Assembly: GCF_016892625.1 (NCBI RefSeq)
Contig: NZ_JAFEMW010000001.1
Location: 1,302,001 to 1,366,000, forward strand
DNA from: Brevibacterium sp. RIT 803
GTDB taxonomy: Bacteria; Actinomycetota; Actinomycetes; Actinomycetales; Brevibacteriaceae
Length of the DNA: 64,000 bases
Direction: 5' to 3'
The position numbers and the translations under genes were made by a program. Numbering within the stretch: position 1 is the stretch's first letter; each line of letters starts with the position of its first letter. This document shows, piece after piece, positions 23,529-32,880 of the stretch. Under the pieces are notes generated by a model, which was not told the DNA's origin, did no database searches, and saw only the letters and a list, made by a program, of their open reading frames with translations.

Positions 23529-24992
23529 TCAGCCGAGGACCTCGCTCAGATCGTGGGCGAACTCTCGCGCACGCATGGGCTCGAGGCAGGCGAAACCGAC
23601 GACCAGCCCCGAGACAATCGACTTCGGCTGGGACGGAAAGGACGACAAGGTCGAGACTTCCCATCCGAGATCACGCAGGTTCAGTGCCACCTCGGCATCA
23701 TCGGCGACGCCCAGACTCACGTGCAGGCCGGCTGCCACACCGAGCACCGGCACATCCAGGCCGGAGGATTCCATCGCCTGCACGAGGGATCGGCGTCGAT
23801 CACGGTAGACCCGACTCGCCCGTGACAGATGCCTGGCAAGGTCTCCACTGGTGATGAACCCGGCCAGCGCGGTGGCGATCACTGGGCTTGCGACCAAGCG
23901 TCGATCCCACATGAAGTCAGCGAGCTCGTCGAACATCCCTGCAGGCGGGACCGCCCAGGCGAGCGCCAGACTGGGGCTGAGCACCTTCGAACTCGTACCG
24001 ACATAGACGACGCATTCACCCGCTCCTCTCATTGATCGCAGCGCCGGCAACGGCGGAACACCGAAGCGGAACTCGCCGTCGTAGTCGTCCTCGATGATGA
24101 TCGAACCGGTACGGCCCGCCCACGCGATCAATTCGGCTCGGCGCGGGACTGACATCCGATACCCGAGCGGATACTGATGAGCCGGAGTGACGTAGACAAG
24201 ACCGGCCTTCGAAGGGAGATCGCCGACTTGCAATCCGTCCTCGTCGACACCCACGGGGAAGACGTCGAGCCCGACGCGCACCATCTCTTCGTAGGCGGCC
24301 CCGTAGCACGGCGCCTCCATATAGCAGCGTCGCAGTCCTCGAGCGTGGGCGAGCTCCGCGATCGCAGCGAAGATATGTGCAGACCCCGGCGCAGTGACGA
24401 TGGATTCGGTACTGATCCCCCGGTGGCGGCGCAGGTGTTCTGCCATCGCCGAGGCGAAAGTCGGGTTTCCGACTTCGCGAGGACTCTCGCGAAACGCCGT
24501 CTCTACCGCCGCACGCTTGACCGAGGCGGCCCACGCCCTCATGTCCATCAGAGCAGTATCGGGACGCCCGGGGCGCAGGTTTCGGCTTGTTGCAGACCAC
24601 GTCGATCTGCCTGGCTTCCACGAGACAGCCTCCTGTGCAGTGGGCCCCTTCTCGCCCATGGCCTTGCCACTGAGATGACGGGGACCCGCTGCCGCGCTTG
24701 CGAAGCCCGCTGCGACACCCGCAGCAGCGCCGTTCGCAGCGCCCTCGGCCACCCTGGTCCCCGATCCTGGAAACGTCTCCAGATAGCCTGCAGCGATGAG
24801 TTCGGCATAGGCGGTTTCGACCAGGGTCCGCGAGCACGACAACTGGTGCGCCAGCGCCCGCGAAGATGGCAGCCAGTCCGCATCGCTCAGCTGCCCTGTG
24901 GAAATCAACTCGATGATCGCGTCGACCAGCGCGGCCGATCGCGGCTGGTCGAGGACGATCGGCAGATGGACCTCGCGGGGTGCCCTTGGCAT
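23529..24992 (-). CDS. MocR/PdxR-family regulator (GntR-aminotransferase fusion)
   Basis: Protein of 487 residues with an N-terminal GntR winged helix (about 12-80, LPSSRALAHQLSCSRTLVETAYAEL), an Ala-rich linker, and a class I aminotransferase-like domain that binds pyridoxal phosphate. The Schiff-base Lys is in YVGTSSKVLSPSLALAW, and the ring-binding Asp is in IIIEDDYDGEF. Such proteins sense PLP and control vitamin B6 or amino-acid genes. It is divergent from a pyridoxamine-phosphate-oxidase-like gene at 25086, the likely target. Confidence 0.87.
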   Translation of the reverse strand: MPRAPREVHLPIVLDQPRSAALVDAIIELISTGQLSDADWLPSSRALAHQLSCSRTLVETAYAELIAAGYLETFPGSGTRVAEGAANGAAAGVAAGFASAAAGPRHLSGKAMGEKGPTAQEAVSWKPGRSTWSATSRNLRPGRPDTALMDMRAWAASVKRAAVETAFRESPREVGNPTFASAMAEHLRRHRGISTESIVTAPGSAHIFAAIAELAHARGLRRCYMEAPCYGAAYEEMVRVGLDVFPVGVDEDGLQVGDLPSKAGLVYVTPAHQYPLGYRMSVPRRAELIAWAGRTGSIIIEDDYDGEFRFGVPPLPALRSMRGAGECVVYVGTSSKVLSPSLALAWAVPPAGMFDELADFMWDRRLVASPVIATALAGFITSGDLARHLSRASRVYRDRRRSLVQAMESSGLDVPVLGVAAGLHVSLGVADDAEVALNLRDLGWEVSTLSSFPSQPKSIVSGLVVGFACLEPMRAREFAHDLSEVLG

Positions 24993-25085
24993 GAGGGAAT
25001 TCTATCGGAGACCATTCAAACTGGCTTTCAAATTTCGTGAATTCTGGCTGTTCTTGACAGTCCGGATAGATGGTTCGATAAGGAC

Positions 25086-25790
25086 ATGCTTCATGTCACC
25101 AGGAAACCAGAACGTCAATCCACCGACCTTGAAAAGCTCGAGGGGCTCCTCGACGAACAGTGGTGGGGTGTCCTCAGCATCAGCCGAGACGCACTTTCCG
25201 GCCCGGCGGTCATCACCATTCCGACGCTCTTCGTGCGCGTCGGCGACCGAATCCTCGTTCACGGATCAACGGGAGCCGGAACTCTGGGGACAAACGGCAC
25301 GACGAGGCACGCCGACCCCGATGCGACCACCTCATCAGGCTCGTTCGAGGACGAAGGATCGACTCCGCCTCGGGCCCCGCTGCCGCTGTCATTGTGTGTG
25401 ACGTCGATGGACGGTCTCGTTCTTGCCCATTCGACGTTCGACTCCTCGGTCAACTATCGCTCGGCCGTCGTCTACGGGCACCTCGAATCGGCTGCACCCG
25501 CCGACCGCGAGGCCCTTCTCCTGAGCTTCACGGACCGACTGGTCCCCGGGCGCAATGCCGAGGTCCGAGCCATGACCCGGAAGGAGATCGCAGCCACGAA
25601 CGTCTCGGTTCTGCAGATCACGGACGGTCAGTGGGTCTACAAGGAAAGAACTGGCGACGTCGGAGTCCCGGACGAGAACACGGAGGCATGGGGTGGCGTC
25701 ATTCCGTTCACCACGAGCTATGCCGAGCCCCAGACCGCCGAATGGGCGCGGGGACGCGAAATCCCAGATTCAGTGCGTCAGCTCCGGTGA
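25086..25790 (+). CDS. Pyridoxamine 5'-phosphate oxidase family (FMN-binding split barrel) protein
   Basis: Protein of 234 residues with a split-barrel flavin-binding fold: LEGLLDEQWWGVLSISRD, the strand VGDRILVHGSTGAGTLG, and SVNYRSAVVYGHLE. The sequence ATTRH-like segment is extended by an acidic, Ser-rich loop (NGTTRHADPDATTSSGSFED), longer than usual. Related proteins bind FMN, haem or F420; a true PdxH activity cannot be claimed. The divergent MocR regulator suggests a link to vitamin B6 or to a flavin-dependent stress response. Confidence 0.75.
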   Translation: MLHVTRKPERQSTDLEKLEGLLDEQWWGVLSISRDALSGPAVITIPTLFVRVGDRILVHGSTGAGTLGTNGTTRHADPDATTSSGSFEDEGSTPPRAPLPLSLCVTSMDGLVLAHSTFDSSVNYRSAVVYGHLESAAPADREALLLSFTDRLVPGRNAEVRAMTRKEIAATNVSVLQITDGQWVYKERTGDVGVPDENTEAWGGVIPFTTSYAEPQTAEWARGREIPDSVRQLR

Positions 25791-25793
25791 CAT

Positions 25794-26729
25794 TCACCGC
25801 ATCCCAGCCGCGGCACGGTGAAGGGCCTCGGTGAGTCGGCCGAGTTTCTCCGAGGCCAGATTCCAGTGGTGCCAGTAGAGCGCGATATCGATGTTCGGTT
25901 CAGATGAAAGCGGGACGAGGTCCGTGCTGAGATCGCCCAGCTGCATGATGGGGATCAGCCCCCATCCGACTCCCGCCTCGACTGCGGCCGCGAACTCCCA
26001 CGAGCTGGGCACCACCGACATCGGCGGGATCGTCGCAACTCCGGCGCGCCTGAGATAGGCGAACTGGAGGTCATCGTCCTTGCCGAAGTTCACCATCGGC
26101 AGGGACCCGAGGTCCACCTCGGCGATTGATCCGCGACCAACGTTCGTGCCGTACTTCGCGAGCAGGTCCCTCGCTGCGACGGCGACGTAGCGCATCGTGC
26201 CGAGCTTCTGCACCTGGGTGCCGTAACTGCCGACCTCCGCCGAGGTGATGGTGCCCAGCACCTCCCCCGAGGTCAGCAGCGGCAGGGCCTTGTCCTGGTC
26301 CGCGACCTCGATGCGGATGGCGATATCGTCCCAGTTCGCCACCTCGGCGAAGATCGGACGAAACCAGGTCGACAGCGAATCGGCGTTGACACCGATGCGC
26401 AGCACCGTCGGAACTCGTCTTCTCTGGCCAGACGCTTCACCAGCGGCCATGCCGATGCCGTCGGGATCGTCGACGTCGATGCCGTGCAGGCGGTCCATGG
26501 TTTCGGACTCGAGAAGCTCGATTTCCCGCGCATATTTCAGGACCGCTTCCCCCGCCTCGGTGACGGTGATGGGATTCGTGCGGCGGATGAGCACCTGCCC
26601 GATGCGGGATTCGAGGGTGCGGATGCGCTGGCTCGTCGCCGACGGCGTGACGCCCAGGACGAATGCACCCCCTTCCACAGTCCCCTCGTCGACGACGGCA
26701 GCCAGAGCTTTGACGTGATCGATGTTCAT
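25794..26729 (-). CDS. lysG: LysR-family regulator, ArgP/LysG type
   Basis: LysR-type regulator of 311 residues. The winged helix at the N-terminus (MNIDHVKALAAVVDEGTVEG, then GVTPSATSQRIRTLE) is characteristic of the ArgP/IciA/LysG group, which activates basic-amino-acid exporters. The ATG at 26729 is the family-typical start; a second ATG 15 bases upstream is possible. It is divergent from lysE, as in Corynebacterium, where LysG with lysine or arginine induces LysE. Confidence 0.88.
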   Translation of the reverse strand: MNIDHVKALAAVVDEGTVEGGAFVLGVTPSATSQRIRTLESRIGQVLIRRTNPITVTEAGEAVLKYAREIELLESETMDRLHGIDVDDPDGIGMAAGEASGQRRRVPTVLRIGVNADSLSTWFRPIFAEVANWDDIAIRIEVADQDKALPLLTSGEVLGTITSAEVGSYGTQVQKLGTMRYVAVAARDLLAKYGTNVGRGSIAEVDLGSLPMVNFGKDDDLQFAYLRRAGVATIPPMSVVPSSWEFAAAVEAGVGWGLIPIMQLGDLSTDLVPLSSEPNIDIALYWHHWNLASEKLGRLTEALHRAAAGMR

Positions 26730-26798
26730 GAAGCAATTGTGCATCAAATGAAGATTATGTTGTTTTTCTTATCCATTCGCGCGTCATAGTCTGTCTCC

Positions 26799-27398
26799 GT
26801 GCTCACTCATCTCATCAGCGGAACCCTGGCCGGTTGGTCGCTCATCATCGCCGTCGGCCCGCAGAACGCGCTTGTCCTGCGCCAGGGGATTCGGCGTGAA
26901 CACCTCGGCGTGGTGCTCACCATCTGCATTCTCGCCGACATCGCACTCATCGCAGCGGGTACGGTGGGCATCGGTGCGATCGTACTGCTGGCGCCTTGGG
27001 CGCTGGAGATCCTGCGGTGGCTTGGTGTGGCCTATCTGCTCTGGTACGCGTGGGGAAGCCTGAAATCTGCGCGCGAGGCGTCGGGGCTCGAGGCGGATAC
27101 ACATCAGCGCAGTCTGAAGTCCATCATCGCAACGACCCTGGCTCTGACCTTCCTCAATCCTGGGGTCTACCTCGACACCGTCGTCATGCTCGGCAACCTC
27201 GCGAATCAGCAGGGGCCCGGCGGAGCATTGCCGTTCACGCTCGGTGCGATGTTCGGATCTCTCACCTGGTTCCTCGGCATCGGCTTCGGTGCCCGAGGTC
27301 TCTCCCGCTATCTTGCCAGGCCGCGGGTGTGGCAGGTCCTCGACATCATCATCGCTATTGTGCTGGTGATTCTGGCACTGCGGCTGGCGTTCGGGTGA
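26799..27398 (+). CDS. lysE: LysE/ArgO-family basic amino acid exporter
   Basis: Membrane exporter of 199 residues with about six hydrophobic segments. The N-terminal family signature is AVGPQNALVLRQGIRREH, and GVAYLLWYAWGSLKSA and LNPGVYLDTVVMLGNLA also fit. It exports L-lysine or L-arginine to prevent toxic accumulation. The start is the GTG at 26799. It is divergent from the LysG/ArgP-type regulator; the 69-base gap should hold the regulator's binding site. Confidence 0.9.
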   Translation: MLTHLISGTLAGWSLIIAVGPQNALVLRQGIRREHLGVVLTICILADIALIAAGTVGIGAIVLLAPWALEILRWLGVAYLLWYAWGSLKSAREASGLEADTHQRSLKSIIATTLALTFLNPGVYLDTVVMLGNLANQQGPGGALPFTLGAMFGSLTWFLGIGFGARGLSRYLARPRVWQVLDIIIAIVLVILALRLAFG

Positions 27399-27609
27399 CG
27401 GTGCACTGATCCAGGCAGAGCGCAGGCCATCAGACTCGGTTGCAGAAGGGGGTGGCCGGCTGGATCGCGCAGAACACGCGAGCGCTCCGGACTGGGCTGC
27501 TCAACTGTCCGTGTCGCTCCAACCTCGGTCACCCTTCCGTCGATCACACTGGCGTCGGACAACCTGCCGTCTCCGTGCTATGTCAGTGTCGTTGTGTACC
27601 GTCGCCCCC

Positions 27610-28332
27610 ATGGATCCTCGTATCGACCTGCCGCTGCGATCCGTCACCAAACATGCGCATTCTCCGCCAGAGCTCAGCCCATGGCTGTGTGACCTGCCTG
27701 CTGCCCGTGACTTTCTGGACGGCTTCGAGTTCGAGCGCACAACTGTCTTCGTCGGCGAGAACGGCTCGGGCAAGTCGACTCTCATCGAAGCACTGGCCAC
27801 CGCCCTCAACCTTCCGCACGGGGGCGGCACGGGATGGGAGGTTCGAGACCACGCCGAGGAAGTCCCGGAGTTGAGCGAACACGTGCAGATCGTGCGCGGT
27901 GCCGCGTCCAATCGCGGCGCTTTCTTCCTCCGTGCCGAGACGATGCACGAGAACATGGCCTACCTGATGGAGATCGGCGCCGGCCGCGGCCACCACTACT
28001 CGCAGCAGTCACACGGAGAGATGTTCATCGAGATGTTGACGGGGAAGTTCATGGACTTGGGGCTGTGGGTCCTCGACGAACCGGAGAGCGCCCTGTCCTT
28101 CACTGCCTCGCTCACCCTGCTGCAGCTCATCCGAGCGCGAGATCGCGCGGGGCTGCAGACCATCATGGCTACCCACTCCCCCGTCCTCGCCCGCGCAGAG
28201 GGCGCAAAACTCGTCGAGGTCGGGGAATGGGGGTTGCGCGAATCCACATGGGATCGGCTCGACATGGTCGACCACTGGAGACGATTCCTCCAGGAACCAC
28301 AGCGATACCTGCGGTATTTCGATGACGACTGA
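27610..28332 (+). CDS. Small AAA/ABC-type ATPase
   Basis: Stand-alone P-loop ATPase of 240 residues. Walker A is VGENGSGKSTLIEAL; a segment QQSHGEMFIEML replaces the ABC signature; Walker B is LWVLDEPESALSF; and the switch region is MATHSPVLA. This pattern is typical of the AAA_21/YbbA-like ATPases related to the N-terminal domain of OLD proteins, but no nuclease domain or partner gene is present. The ATG at 27610 was chosen over an upstream frame to 27511 that lacks domain sequence. The role is unknown. Confidence 0.75.
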   Translation: MDPRIDLPLRSVTKHAHSPPELSPWLCDLPAARDFLDGFEFERTTVFVGENGSGKSTLIEALATALNLPHGGGTGWEVRDHAEEVPELSEHVQIVRGAASNRGAFFLRAETMHENMAYLMEIGAGRGHHYSQQSHGEMFIEMLTGKFMDLGLWVLDEPESALSFTASLTLLQLIRARDRAGLQTIMATHSPVLARAEGAKLVEVGEWGLRESTWDRLDMVDHWRRFLQEPQRYLRYFDDD

Positions 28333-28362
28333 CCAGTTCGCTGCCCCGGACGACGAGGACGA

Positions 28363-28382
28363 CGGTGCGCGCCGACGCACCG
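28363..28382. terminator. Small hairpin between convergent genes
   Basis: CGGTGCG and CGCACCG form a 7-bp stem around a 6-base loop between the 3' ends of the AAA ATPase gene (+) and the YhgE/Pip gene (-). There is no T run. It is a possible weak terminator. Confidence 0.3.
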
Positions 28383-28404
28383 CCGCCTCGGCGAAGATCA
28401 GGCC

Positions 28405-30609
28405 TTACAGCGAAAGACTCGGATGCAGCTGAGTCAGGGTGACCGTGCGCTTCCGGCCGCAGACGAGCATGGTTGCCACCAGACAGATCGCGGTCATCAG
28501 CAACAGGACGACTGCCGACTGAGCGGCGATGAACATGTCCCCGCCGGCGATCAGGGTCCGCAAGCCGTTGACGGCGTGCGTCATGGGCAGGAAAGGCGAG
28601 ATGATCTGGAAGATGCCAGGCGCCGTCTGCACCGGATAAGTGCCTCCCGCCGAGGCGATCTGCACCATGAGCAGGACCAGGGCGACTAGTCTGCCGACCC
28701 CTCCCAAGGCCGCAACGCAGAGTTGGTGGACCGCGTGGAAGCTGGCCGCCACAAGGATCGAGAACAAAAGAGTCCACAACCAACTGCCCGCGGAGAAGTC
28801 GAGAGCAAAGGTGAGCACTCCGTAGAGCACCGCCACTTGGGCCACTCCGAACAGGAGACCGGGCACGTAGCCGGCCCAGGCGATTCGGGAGGACTTCGCC
28901 GAGGACATGAGTGCGCGGTAGGGGATCGCATTGATGACCATGTAGGTGATCATGCCGCCGATCCACAGTGCCAGGGAGACGAAGAACGCGGCGAGCCCCT
29001 CGCCGTAGGCATCCACAGAGTTGTCCTTGAGCTTATCGGCGTCGACTGGCATCGCGACGACGTCCGAGCGATTCTCGCGATCGGACTTGTCATAGGTCGG
29101 GATCTGCTTGAGGCCATCGGCCAGCTTGTCGGCGAGCTCTCCTGAACCATCGACGAGCTTCTTCGCACCCTTGTCGAGTTCATCGGAGCCATCAGCAAGC
29201 TGCGAGGATCCGTCCTTGAGGTCGGCAACGCCCGTCTTGGCCTTCTCGGTGCCGTCCTTGAGCTGTATGACGCCGTCATTGAGGTCGCCGGCGCCCTTCG
29301 CCAGGTCGCCTGCACCGGCATCGAGTTTGATCAGCCCGGAGTGCAGGTTGTCGGCTCCGGTGGCCACCTTCTGTGCGCCGTCGTCGAGTTTGCCGATCTT
29401 CTTGTCGGCTTCCCTGATCTTGCCCATGACGTCGTCGACGGCGTCCTTGACCGGATTCTCGAGATCCTTAGCCTCATCTGCCGCCTTCGACGCTCGCCCG
29501 TGGGCCTTGTCCAGATCCCCGCCGAGGTTGTCCATGTCATCGGCGAGCTTCGCGACATTCGGATCGGCGGGGTAGTCTTCGCGCAGCTGCGCAACCCGGT
29601 CATCCATATCGCCGTTGACCGTGTTCCGCGCCGAGTCGAAGTCGCCCTCCGCCTGGTTCAGCTTGGGTCGTGTTCCTTCCACGAGGTCGTCGGCCTTGTC
29701 TTTGAGGTCCTCGGCCTTGTCCGTGGCCTCGTCAGCTGTATCGCGCAGCTGGCCCGTTCCGTCGGCGACCTGCCCGGCACCGTCGGCGACCTTCTTCGAA
29801 CCGTTCTTCGCCTCGGTCGTGCCCTTGGCCAGCTTATCTGCGCCGGTCTTCAGATCGCCGCTGCCCTTTTCCAGTTCACCGGCCCCTTCGTCGAGGTCAC
29901 CGATGCCGTTCTGCAGCGTGCCGACTCCCTTGTCGAGGGTATGCGCACCGTCGGAGAGCTCGCCCGTTCCGTCGTGAAGATCGACGGCACCATCGTTGAG
30001 CTGCCTCGCCCCGTCGACGGCCTTTTTCGTCGAGGAATGGATGTCATTGAAGCCGAGGTAGACCTCGGTGACGTATTCGGCCGTGGTGGTCTCGTTCAGC
30101 CCTGATTTGATCTCGTTGAGGATGGTTCCTGCCATCTGCCCCACGATGAAGTTGTGCGCGTCGTCGGTGCGCAGGTTCAGTCCTGCCTGCTCTGGATCGT
30201 CTCCGCCGGTCGAGACGAGTTCCTCGGAGAAGTTCTCCGGGATCTCAAGGACAGCGAAGTACTTGCCTTCGGCGAGGCCGTCGTTGGCCTCTTTCAACGA
30301 TGTCTCCTGCCAGTCGAATCCGCCTTCGCCTTTGGGAGTGATCTGGTCGACGAGCTCATCGCCTGCGTGGAGCTTCTCGCCGGACTTGTCGGAATTGCCT
30401 GATTTGCTGCCGGAGCCAGGCTTCACCGCACCTTCGTCCGTGTTGACCACGGCCGCCTGGAGCTTGTCGAGGTTGTCAGTCGGTGCCCAGTTCGAGGCCA
30501 GGTACAGACCGCCGTAGATCGCGGGAATGACGGCGACGACGATGATCGCCAGGCGAGTGATCGTGTGCCGTTTAAAGCGAGAGAGTTCGAGCCAAGGCAG
30601 AGAGAACAT
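28405..30609 (-). CDS. YhgE/Pip-domain membrane protein
   Basis: Protein of 734 residues with one N-terminal membrane segment (about 18-40), a large outer domain and five to six C-terminal membrane segments (from FFVSLALWIGGMITYMVINA), the ABC-2-like layout of YhgE/Pip (phage infection protein) and type VII accessory proteins. The outer domain carries many short repeats of the form xLxDGAxxLxxG (for example GARQLNDGAVDL and GAGDLAKGAGDLNDG) separated by a charged coiled coil. It follows an ABC-type ATPase gene by 58 bases, so the two probably form a transporter or surface export machine. Confidence 0.85.
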   Translation of the reverse strand: MFSLPWLELSRFKRHTITRLAIIVVAVIPAIYGGLYLASNWAPTDNLDKLQAAVVNTDEGAVKPGSGSKSGNSDKSGEKLHAGDELVDQITPKGEGGFDWQETSLKEANDGLAEGKYFAVLEIPENFSEELVSTGGDDPEQAGLNLRTDDAHNFIVGQMAGTILNEIKSGLNETTTAEYVTEVYLGFNDIHSSTKKAVDGARQLNDGAVDLHDGTGELSDGAHTLDKGVGTLQNGIGDLDEGAGELEKGSGDLKTGADKLAKGTTEAKNGSKKVADGAGQVADGTGQLRDTADEATDKAEDLKDKADDLVEGTRPKLNQAEGDFDSARNTVNGDMDDRVAQLREDYPADPNVAKLADDMDNLGGDLDKAHGRASKAADEAKDLENPVKDAVDDVMGKIREADKKIGKLDDGAQKVATGADNLHSGLIKLDAGAGDLAKGAGDLNDGVIQLKDGTEKAKTGVADLKDGSSQLADGSDELDKGAKKLVDGSGELADKLADGLKQIPTYDKSDRENRSDVVAMPVDADKLKDNSVDAYGEGLAAFFVSLALWIGGMITYMVINAIPYRALMSSAKSSRIAWAGYVPGLLFGVAQVAVLYGVLTFALDFSAGSWLWTLLFSILVAASFHAVHQLCVAALGGVGRLVALVLLMVQIASAGGTYPVQTAPGIFQIISPFLPMTHAVNGLRTLIAGGDMFIAAQSAVVLLLMTAICLVATMLVCGRKRTVTLTQLHPSLSL

Positions 30610-30667
30610 CGCAGAAACACCTTATTGTCGGGTCTGATTCGGAAAAGCTTTTGGAGGCGGGGGTGCC

Positions 30668-31510
30668 TCAGTGACGGGGATGGCGCGTGAGGGACAATGT
30701 GTCCACCGAGGCGGGTGAGACCTCCGGGGCGAGCGCGTCGAGGACGAGGTCGACGTCGGTGGAATCCTCGCAGGAGGCGATCACCGTGAGCGGATGCTCT
30801 GGGTCGCGTTTGCGGCGCAGCTCCTGGTAGATGAGAATTGCCGCCCAGGCGCGGGCACGGTCTTCGCGTTCACGCAGGTAGTCGATGTTGTCGAGGACGA
30901 CGACCGGGGCCTGGGCGAGGCTGGCGAGCCCGAGCTCGAGGAGAAACTTCTGCAACTCGCTGAGTTCAGAGACGAAGGCCTTGCCCTCGTCATCGATGAG
31001 GAAGTCGGCATCCTTGACCTCAAATGAGGAGAAGTTCTTCTCGGGAAGACGGTCGATCACCTCGGTGGCGGACGTGAAGGTTTCGCGGATGACGTCGATG
31101 ACCTCGTGTAGGGAGGACTTCGAGACCCAGGGTTTGTACCAGGGCTGAAGCATGATGAGCCGCTCGGCGAGGTGCTGGGCGAGCGTGAAGTCGTTCTCGA
31201 GGTCGGTGAGACCGGCGACGTGGCCGACGGTCACCTGTTCACGCACACGGCGAGCCTGTCTGCGAATGTCGAGTTCACCCACATGCCCTTGACCAGTGTC
31301 CACCCGCATGCGTCCGGCGATCGAGAGCAGCAGGGACGTCTTTCCCGAGCCGGCGGCGCCCTGGATGACGGAGAGTGCTCCGGGAGGGACGTCGAGGTCG
31401 ATACCGGAGAATACGTCTCCCTGCTTTCCCGACATCCCCCAATCGCTGAGGCTGACCTGGCTGGTTGCCCGTTCCGTCTCGTCGACGAGCGTCTGTGACG
31501 TGCTCTGCAT
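30668..31510 (-). CDS. Degenerate ABC ATPase paired with YhgE/Pip protein
   Basis: ATP-binding protein of 280 residues. Walker A is intact (QGAAGSGKTSLLLSIAGRM). The signature LSGGQ reads LSELQ, Walker B is VVVLDNIDYL with Asn in place of the catalytic Glu, and the region between is longer than usual. ATP binding is likely but hydrolysis may be weak. The ATG at 31510 was chosen; an upstream TTG is in frame. It precedes the YhgE/Pip gene on the same strand and probably supplies its nucleotide-binding subunit. Confidence 0.75.
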   Translation of the reverse strand: MQSTSQTLVDETERATSQVSLSDWGMSGKQGDVFSGIDLDVPPGALSVIQGAAGSGKTSLLLSIAGRMRVDTGQGHVGELDIRRQARRVREQVTVGHVAGLTDLENDFTLAQHLAERLIMLQPWYKPWVSKSSLHEVIDVIRETFTSATEVIDRLPEKNFSSFEVKDADFLIDDEGKAFVSELSELQKFLLELGLASLAQAPVVVLDNIDYLREREDRARAWAAILIYQELRRKRDPEHPLTVIASCEDSTDVDLVLDALAPEVSPASVDTLSLTRHPRH

Positions 31511-31651
31511 TTCCACTGCTCCCAAGGTGTGCGACTATGTCGACCGTTTGTGCTGGCCGCTGACGCCGGGAACGCGGTTGAGACACGTTCCGCTGCCAAA
31601 CACACTACGCCGCATGGGCCCTGACAAAGCCGCTCTGTCTGACGCAGGTCA

Positions 31652-31669
31652 AGTTACTCACAGGTAACT
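31652..31669. promoter_or_regulatory. Operator-like inverted repeat upstream of ABC-YhgE genes
   Basis: AGTTAC and GTAACT form a perfect 6-6-6 inverted repeat, and a TATAAT overlaps its right edge (31669-31674). No regulator gene is adjacent, so the binding protein is unknown. Confidence 0.4.
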
Positions 31670-31931
31670 ATAATGGCCGAAGCTGAATATTCTGCTTATA
31701 TTTCCCCGGATGTCTCCAATCCCACAAAAAGTCGCCCTCGGCCGCAGCGAGATACCGAACTCGGCCCGGGGAGCATCACGCCCGGTTAGTCTCACGACAT
31801 ACAGCTGCAGCGGTAGGTTTCAGCAGCCGCAAGGCGCTATGCGAAACGAACTGTATGAGTTGGACGCTGCGATGCCAAACGGCACGGAATACATGAGTTG
31901 GCGGCGCACCTACGGACGGCGCGACATTGAA

Positions 31932-31968
31932 AAAGCTGCCGCATGCAGGGTGTGCATGCGGCAGCTTC
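31932..31968 (-). terminator. Intrinsic terminator of the DUF805 gene
   Basis: AAGCTGCCGCATGC and GCATGCGGCAGCTT form a perfect 14-bp stem with a 7-base loop. Read on the minus strand it is followed by a run of five T, just downstream of the DUF805 stop codon at 32031. Confidence 0.85.
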
Positions 31969-32030
31969 AAGTCCGTTCGAAGAGGGAGTTCTGCAATGAG
32001 AGCCCCGCTCAAGCGAGAACGCTCAGACGA

Positions 32031-32612
32031 TCACACGTCGAAGCGCTGGCCTTCGGGTTTGGAAGGCAGGAGCATCAGAACGAACACGATAATCCCCCCG
32101 ACGCCTGGAATGAAGGAGAGGAACCAGAATGGACCAGCAAAGTTCGCATCGTGGAGACGGCGCCATGAGAGGGCCAAAGTCGGAACGATAATGGCAAGGC
32201 CGATGAGGAGCATCAGAATTCCACCGATCGCAGTGAGTGCAAGCGCCCCACCGGAAGGTCCTGCCGACATCTGAGCACCGTAAGGGTCCGCTGCGGCCAT
32301 CGAGGCAGCCCCGGCCGTCATGCCGAGACCAATCGAGTAGAGGATGCTGGGAATGAGCTGGATCAGGAAGAGGAACAGCGCCGCCCACCAATACTCGCTG
32401 CGCGATGCACGTCCGGAGAACTTGGCGTACTTCTTGAAGAATCGCTTGACTGCCTGGCCGAACGATGCGCCGTAAAGAGGAAGCGAGAGATCATCGGGGC
32501 TGGCCGCCCCACGGATCTGGCCACCAGGACCCATAGCACCTGGGCCAGCGGCACCGGAACCAGCAGGATAGGCGTTGTTCGCGTTGTAGGCGCTGTTCGC
32601 GTCGTAGGACAT
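32031..32612 (-). CDS. DUF805 membrane protein
   Basis: Protein of 193 residues. A flexible N-terminus rich in Asn, Ala and Gly (about 1-50) precedes a DUF805 domain with about four membrane segments, including KYAKFSGRASRSEYWWAALF and LSWRRLHDANFAGPFWFL, which carry the family's conserved RSEYWW and RRLHD motifs. The ATG at 32612 was chosen over a longer open frame because the domain begins soon after it. The function is unknown; DUF805 proteins are inner-membrane proteins of many bacteria. A strong terminator follows the stop. Confidence 0.85.
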   Translation of the reverse strand: MSYDANSAYNANNAYPAGSGAAGPGAMGPGGQIRGAASPDDLSLPLYGASFGQAVKRFFKKYAKFSGRASRSEYWWAALFLFLIQLIPSILYSIGLGMTAGAASMAAADPYGAQMSAGPSGGALALTAIGGILMLLIGLAIIVPTLALSWRRLHDANFAGPFWFLSFIPGVGGIIVFVLMLLPSKPEGQRFDV

Positions 32613-32880
32613 GGTGACCTTCGTGTAGGAAAAATATCGTCTCTGCACAGTGAGTGCACTACCAATTGTGCTACAAAGTGACCGGAATCCGCGCATTCGC
32701 GGTGTTCCAAATCTGGAACGTGAAATGAACAGCTGACTGAATTGTTCGACTGGACCAATCACAACGGCACTACTACTACGCGAGAAGCGCCCGAGAAGAC
32801 ACATCTTCTCGAACGCCACTGCCGGATCGCTTCAAGCGAATATTCGATGCACGCGGCTCTTCGCCGTCAACGCTCTCAGT

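Larger units (their letters stand above)
31511..32030. other. Intergenic region with operator-like repeat and terminator
   Basis: This 520-base gap lies upstream of the ABC ATPase gene and downstream of the DUF805 gene, both on the minus strand. It holds an inverted repeat at 31652-31669 and a strong terminator at 31932-31968. Open frames here (for example 31710-32168 +) look random and run through the terminator, so I call no gene. Confidence 0.6.

Noticed and set aside
31710..32168. 152-codon open frame in the gap before the DUF805 gene
   Set aside because: It runs through the strong terminator stem at 31932-31968 and into the DUF805 gene on the opposite strand.
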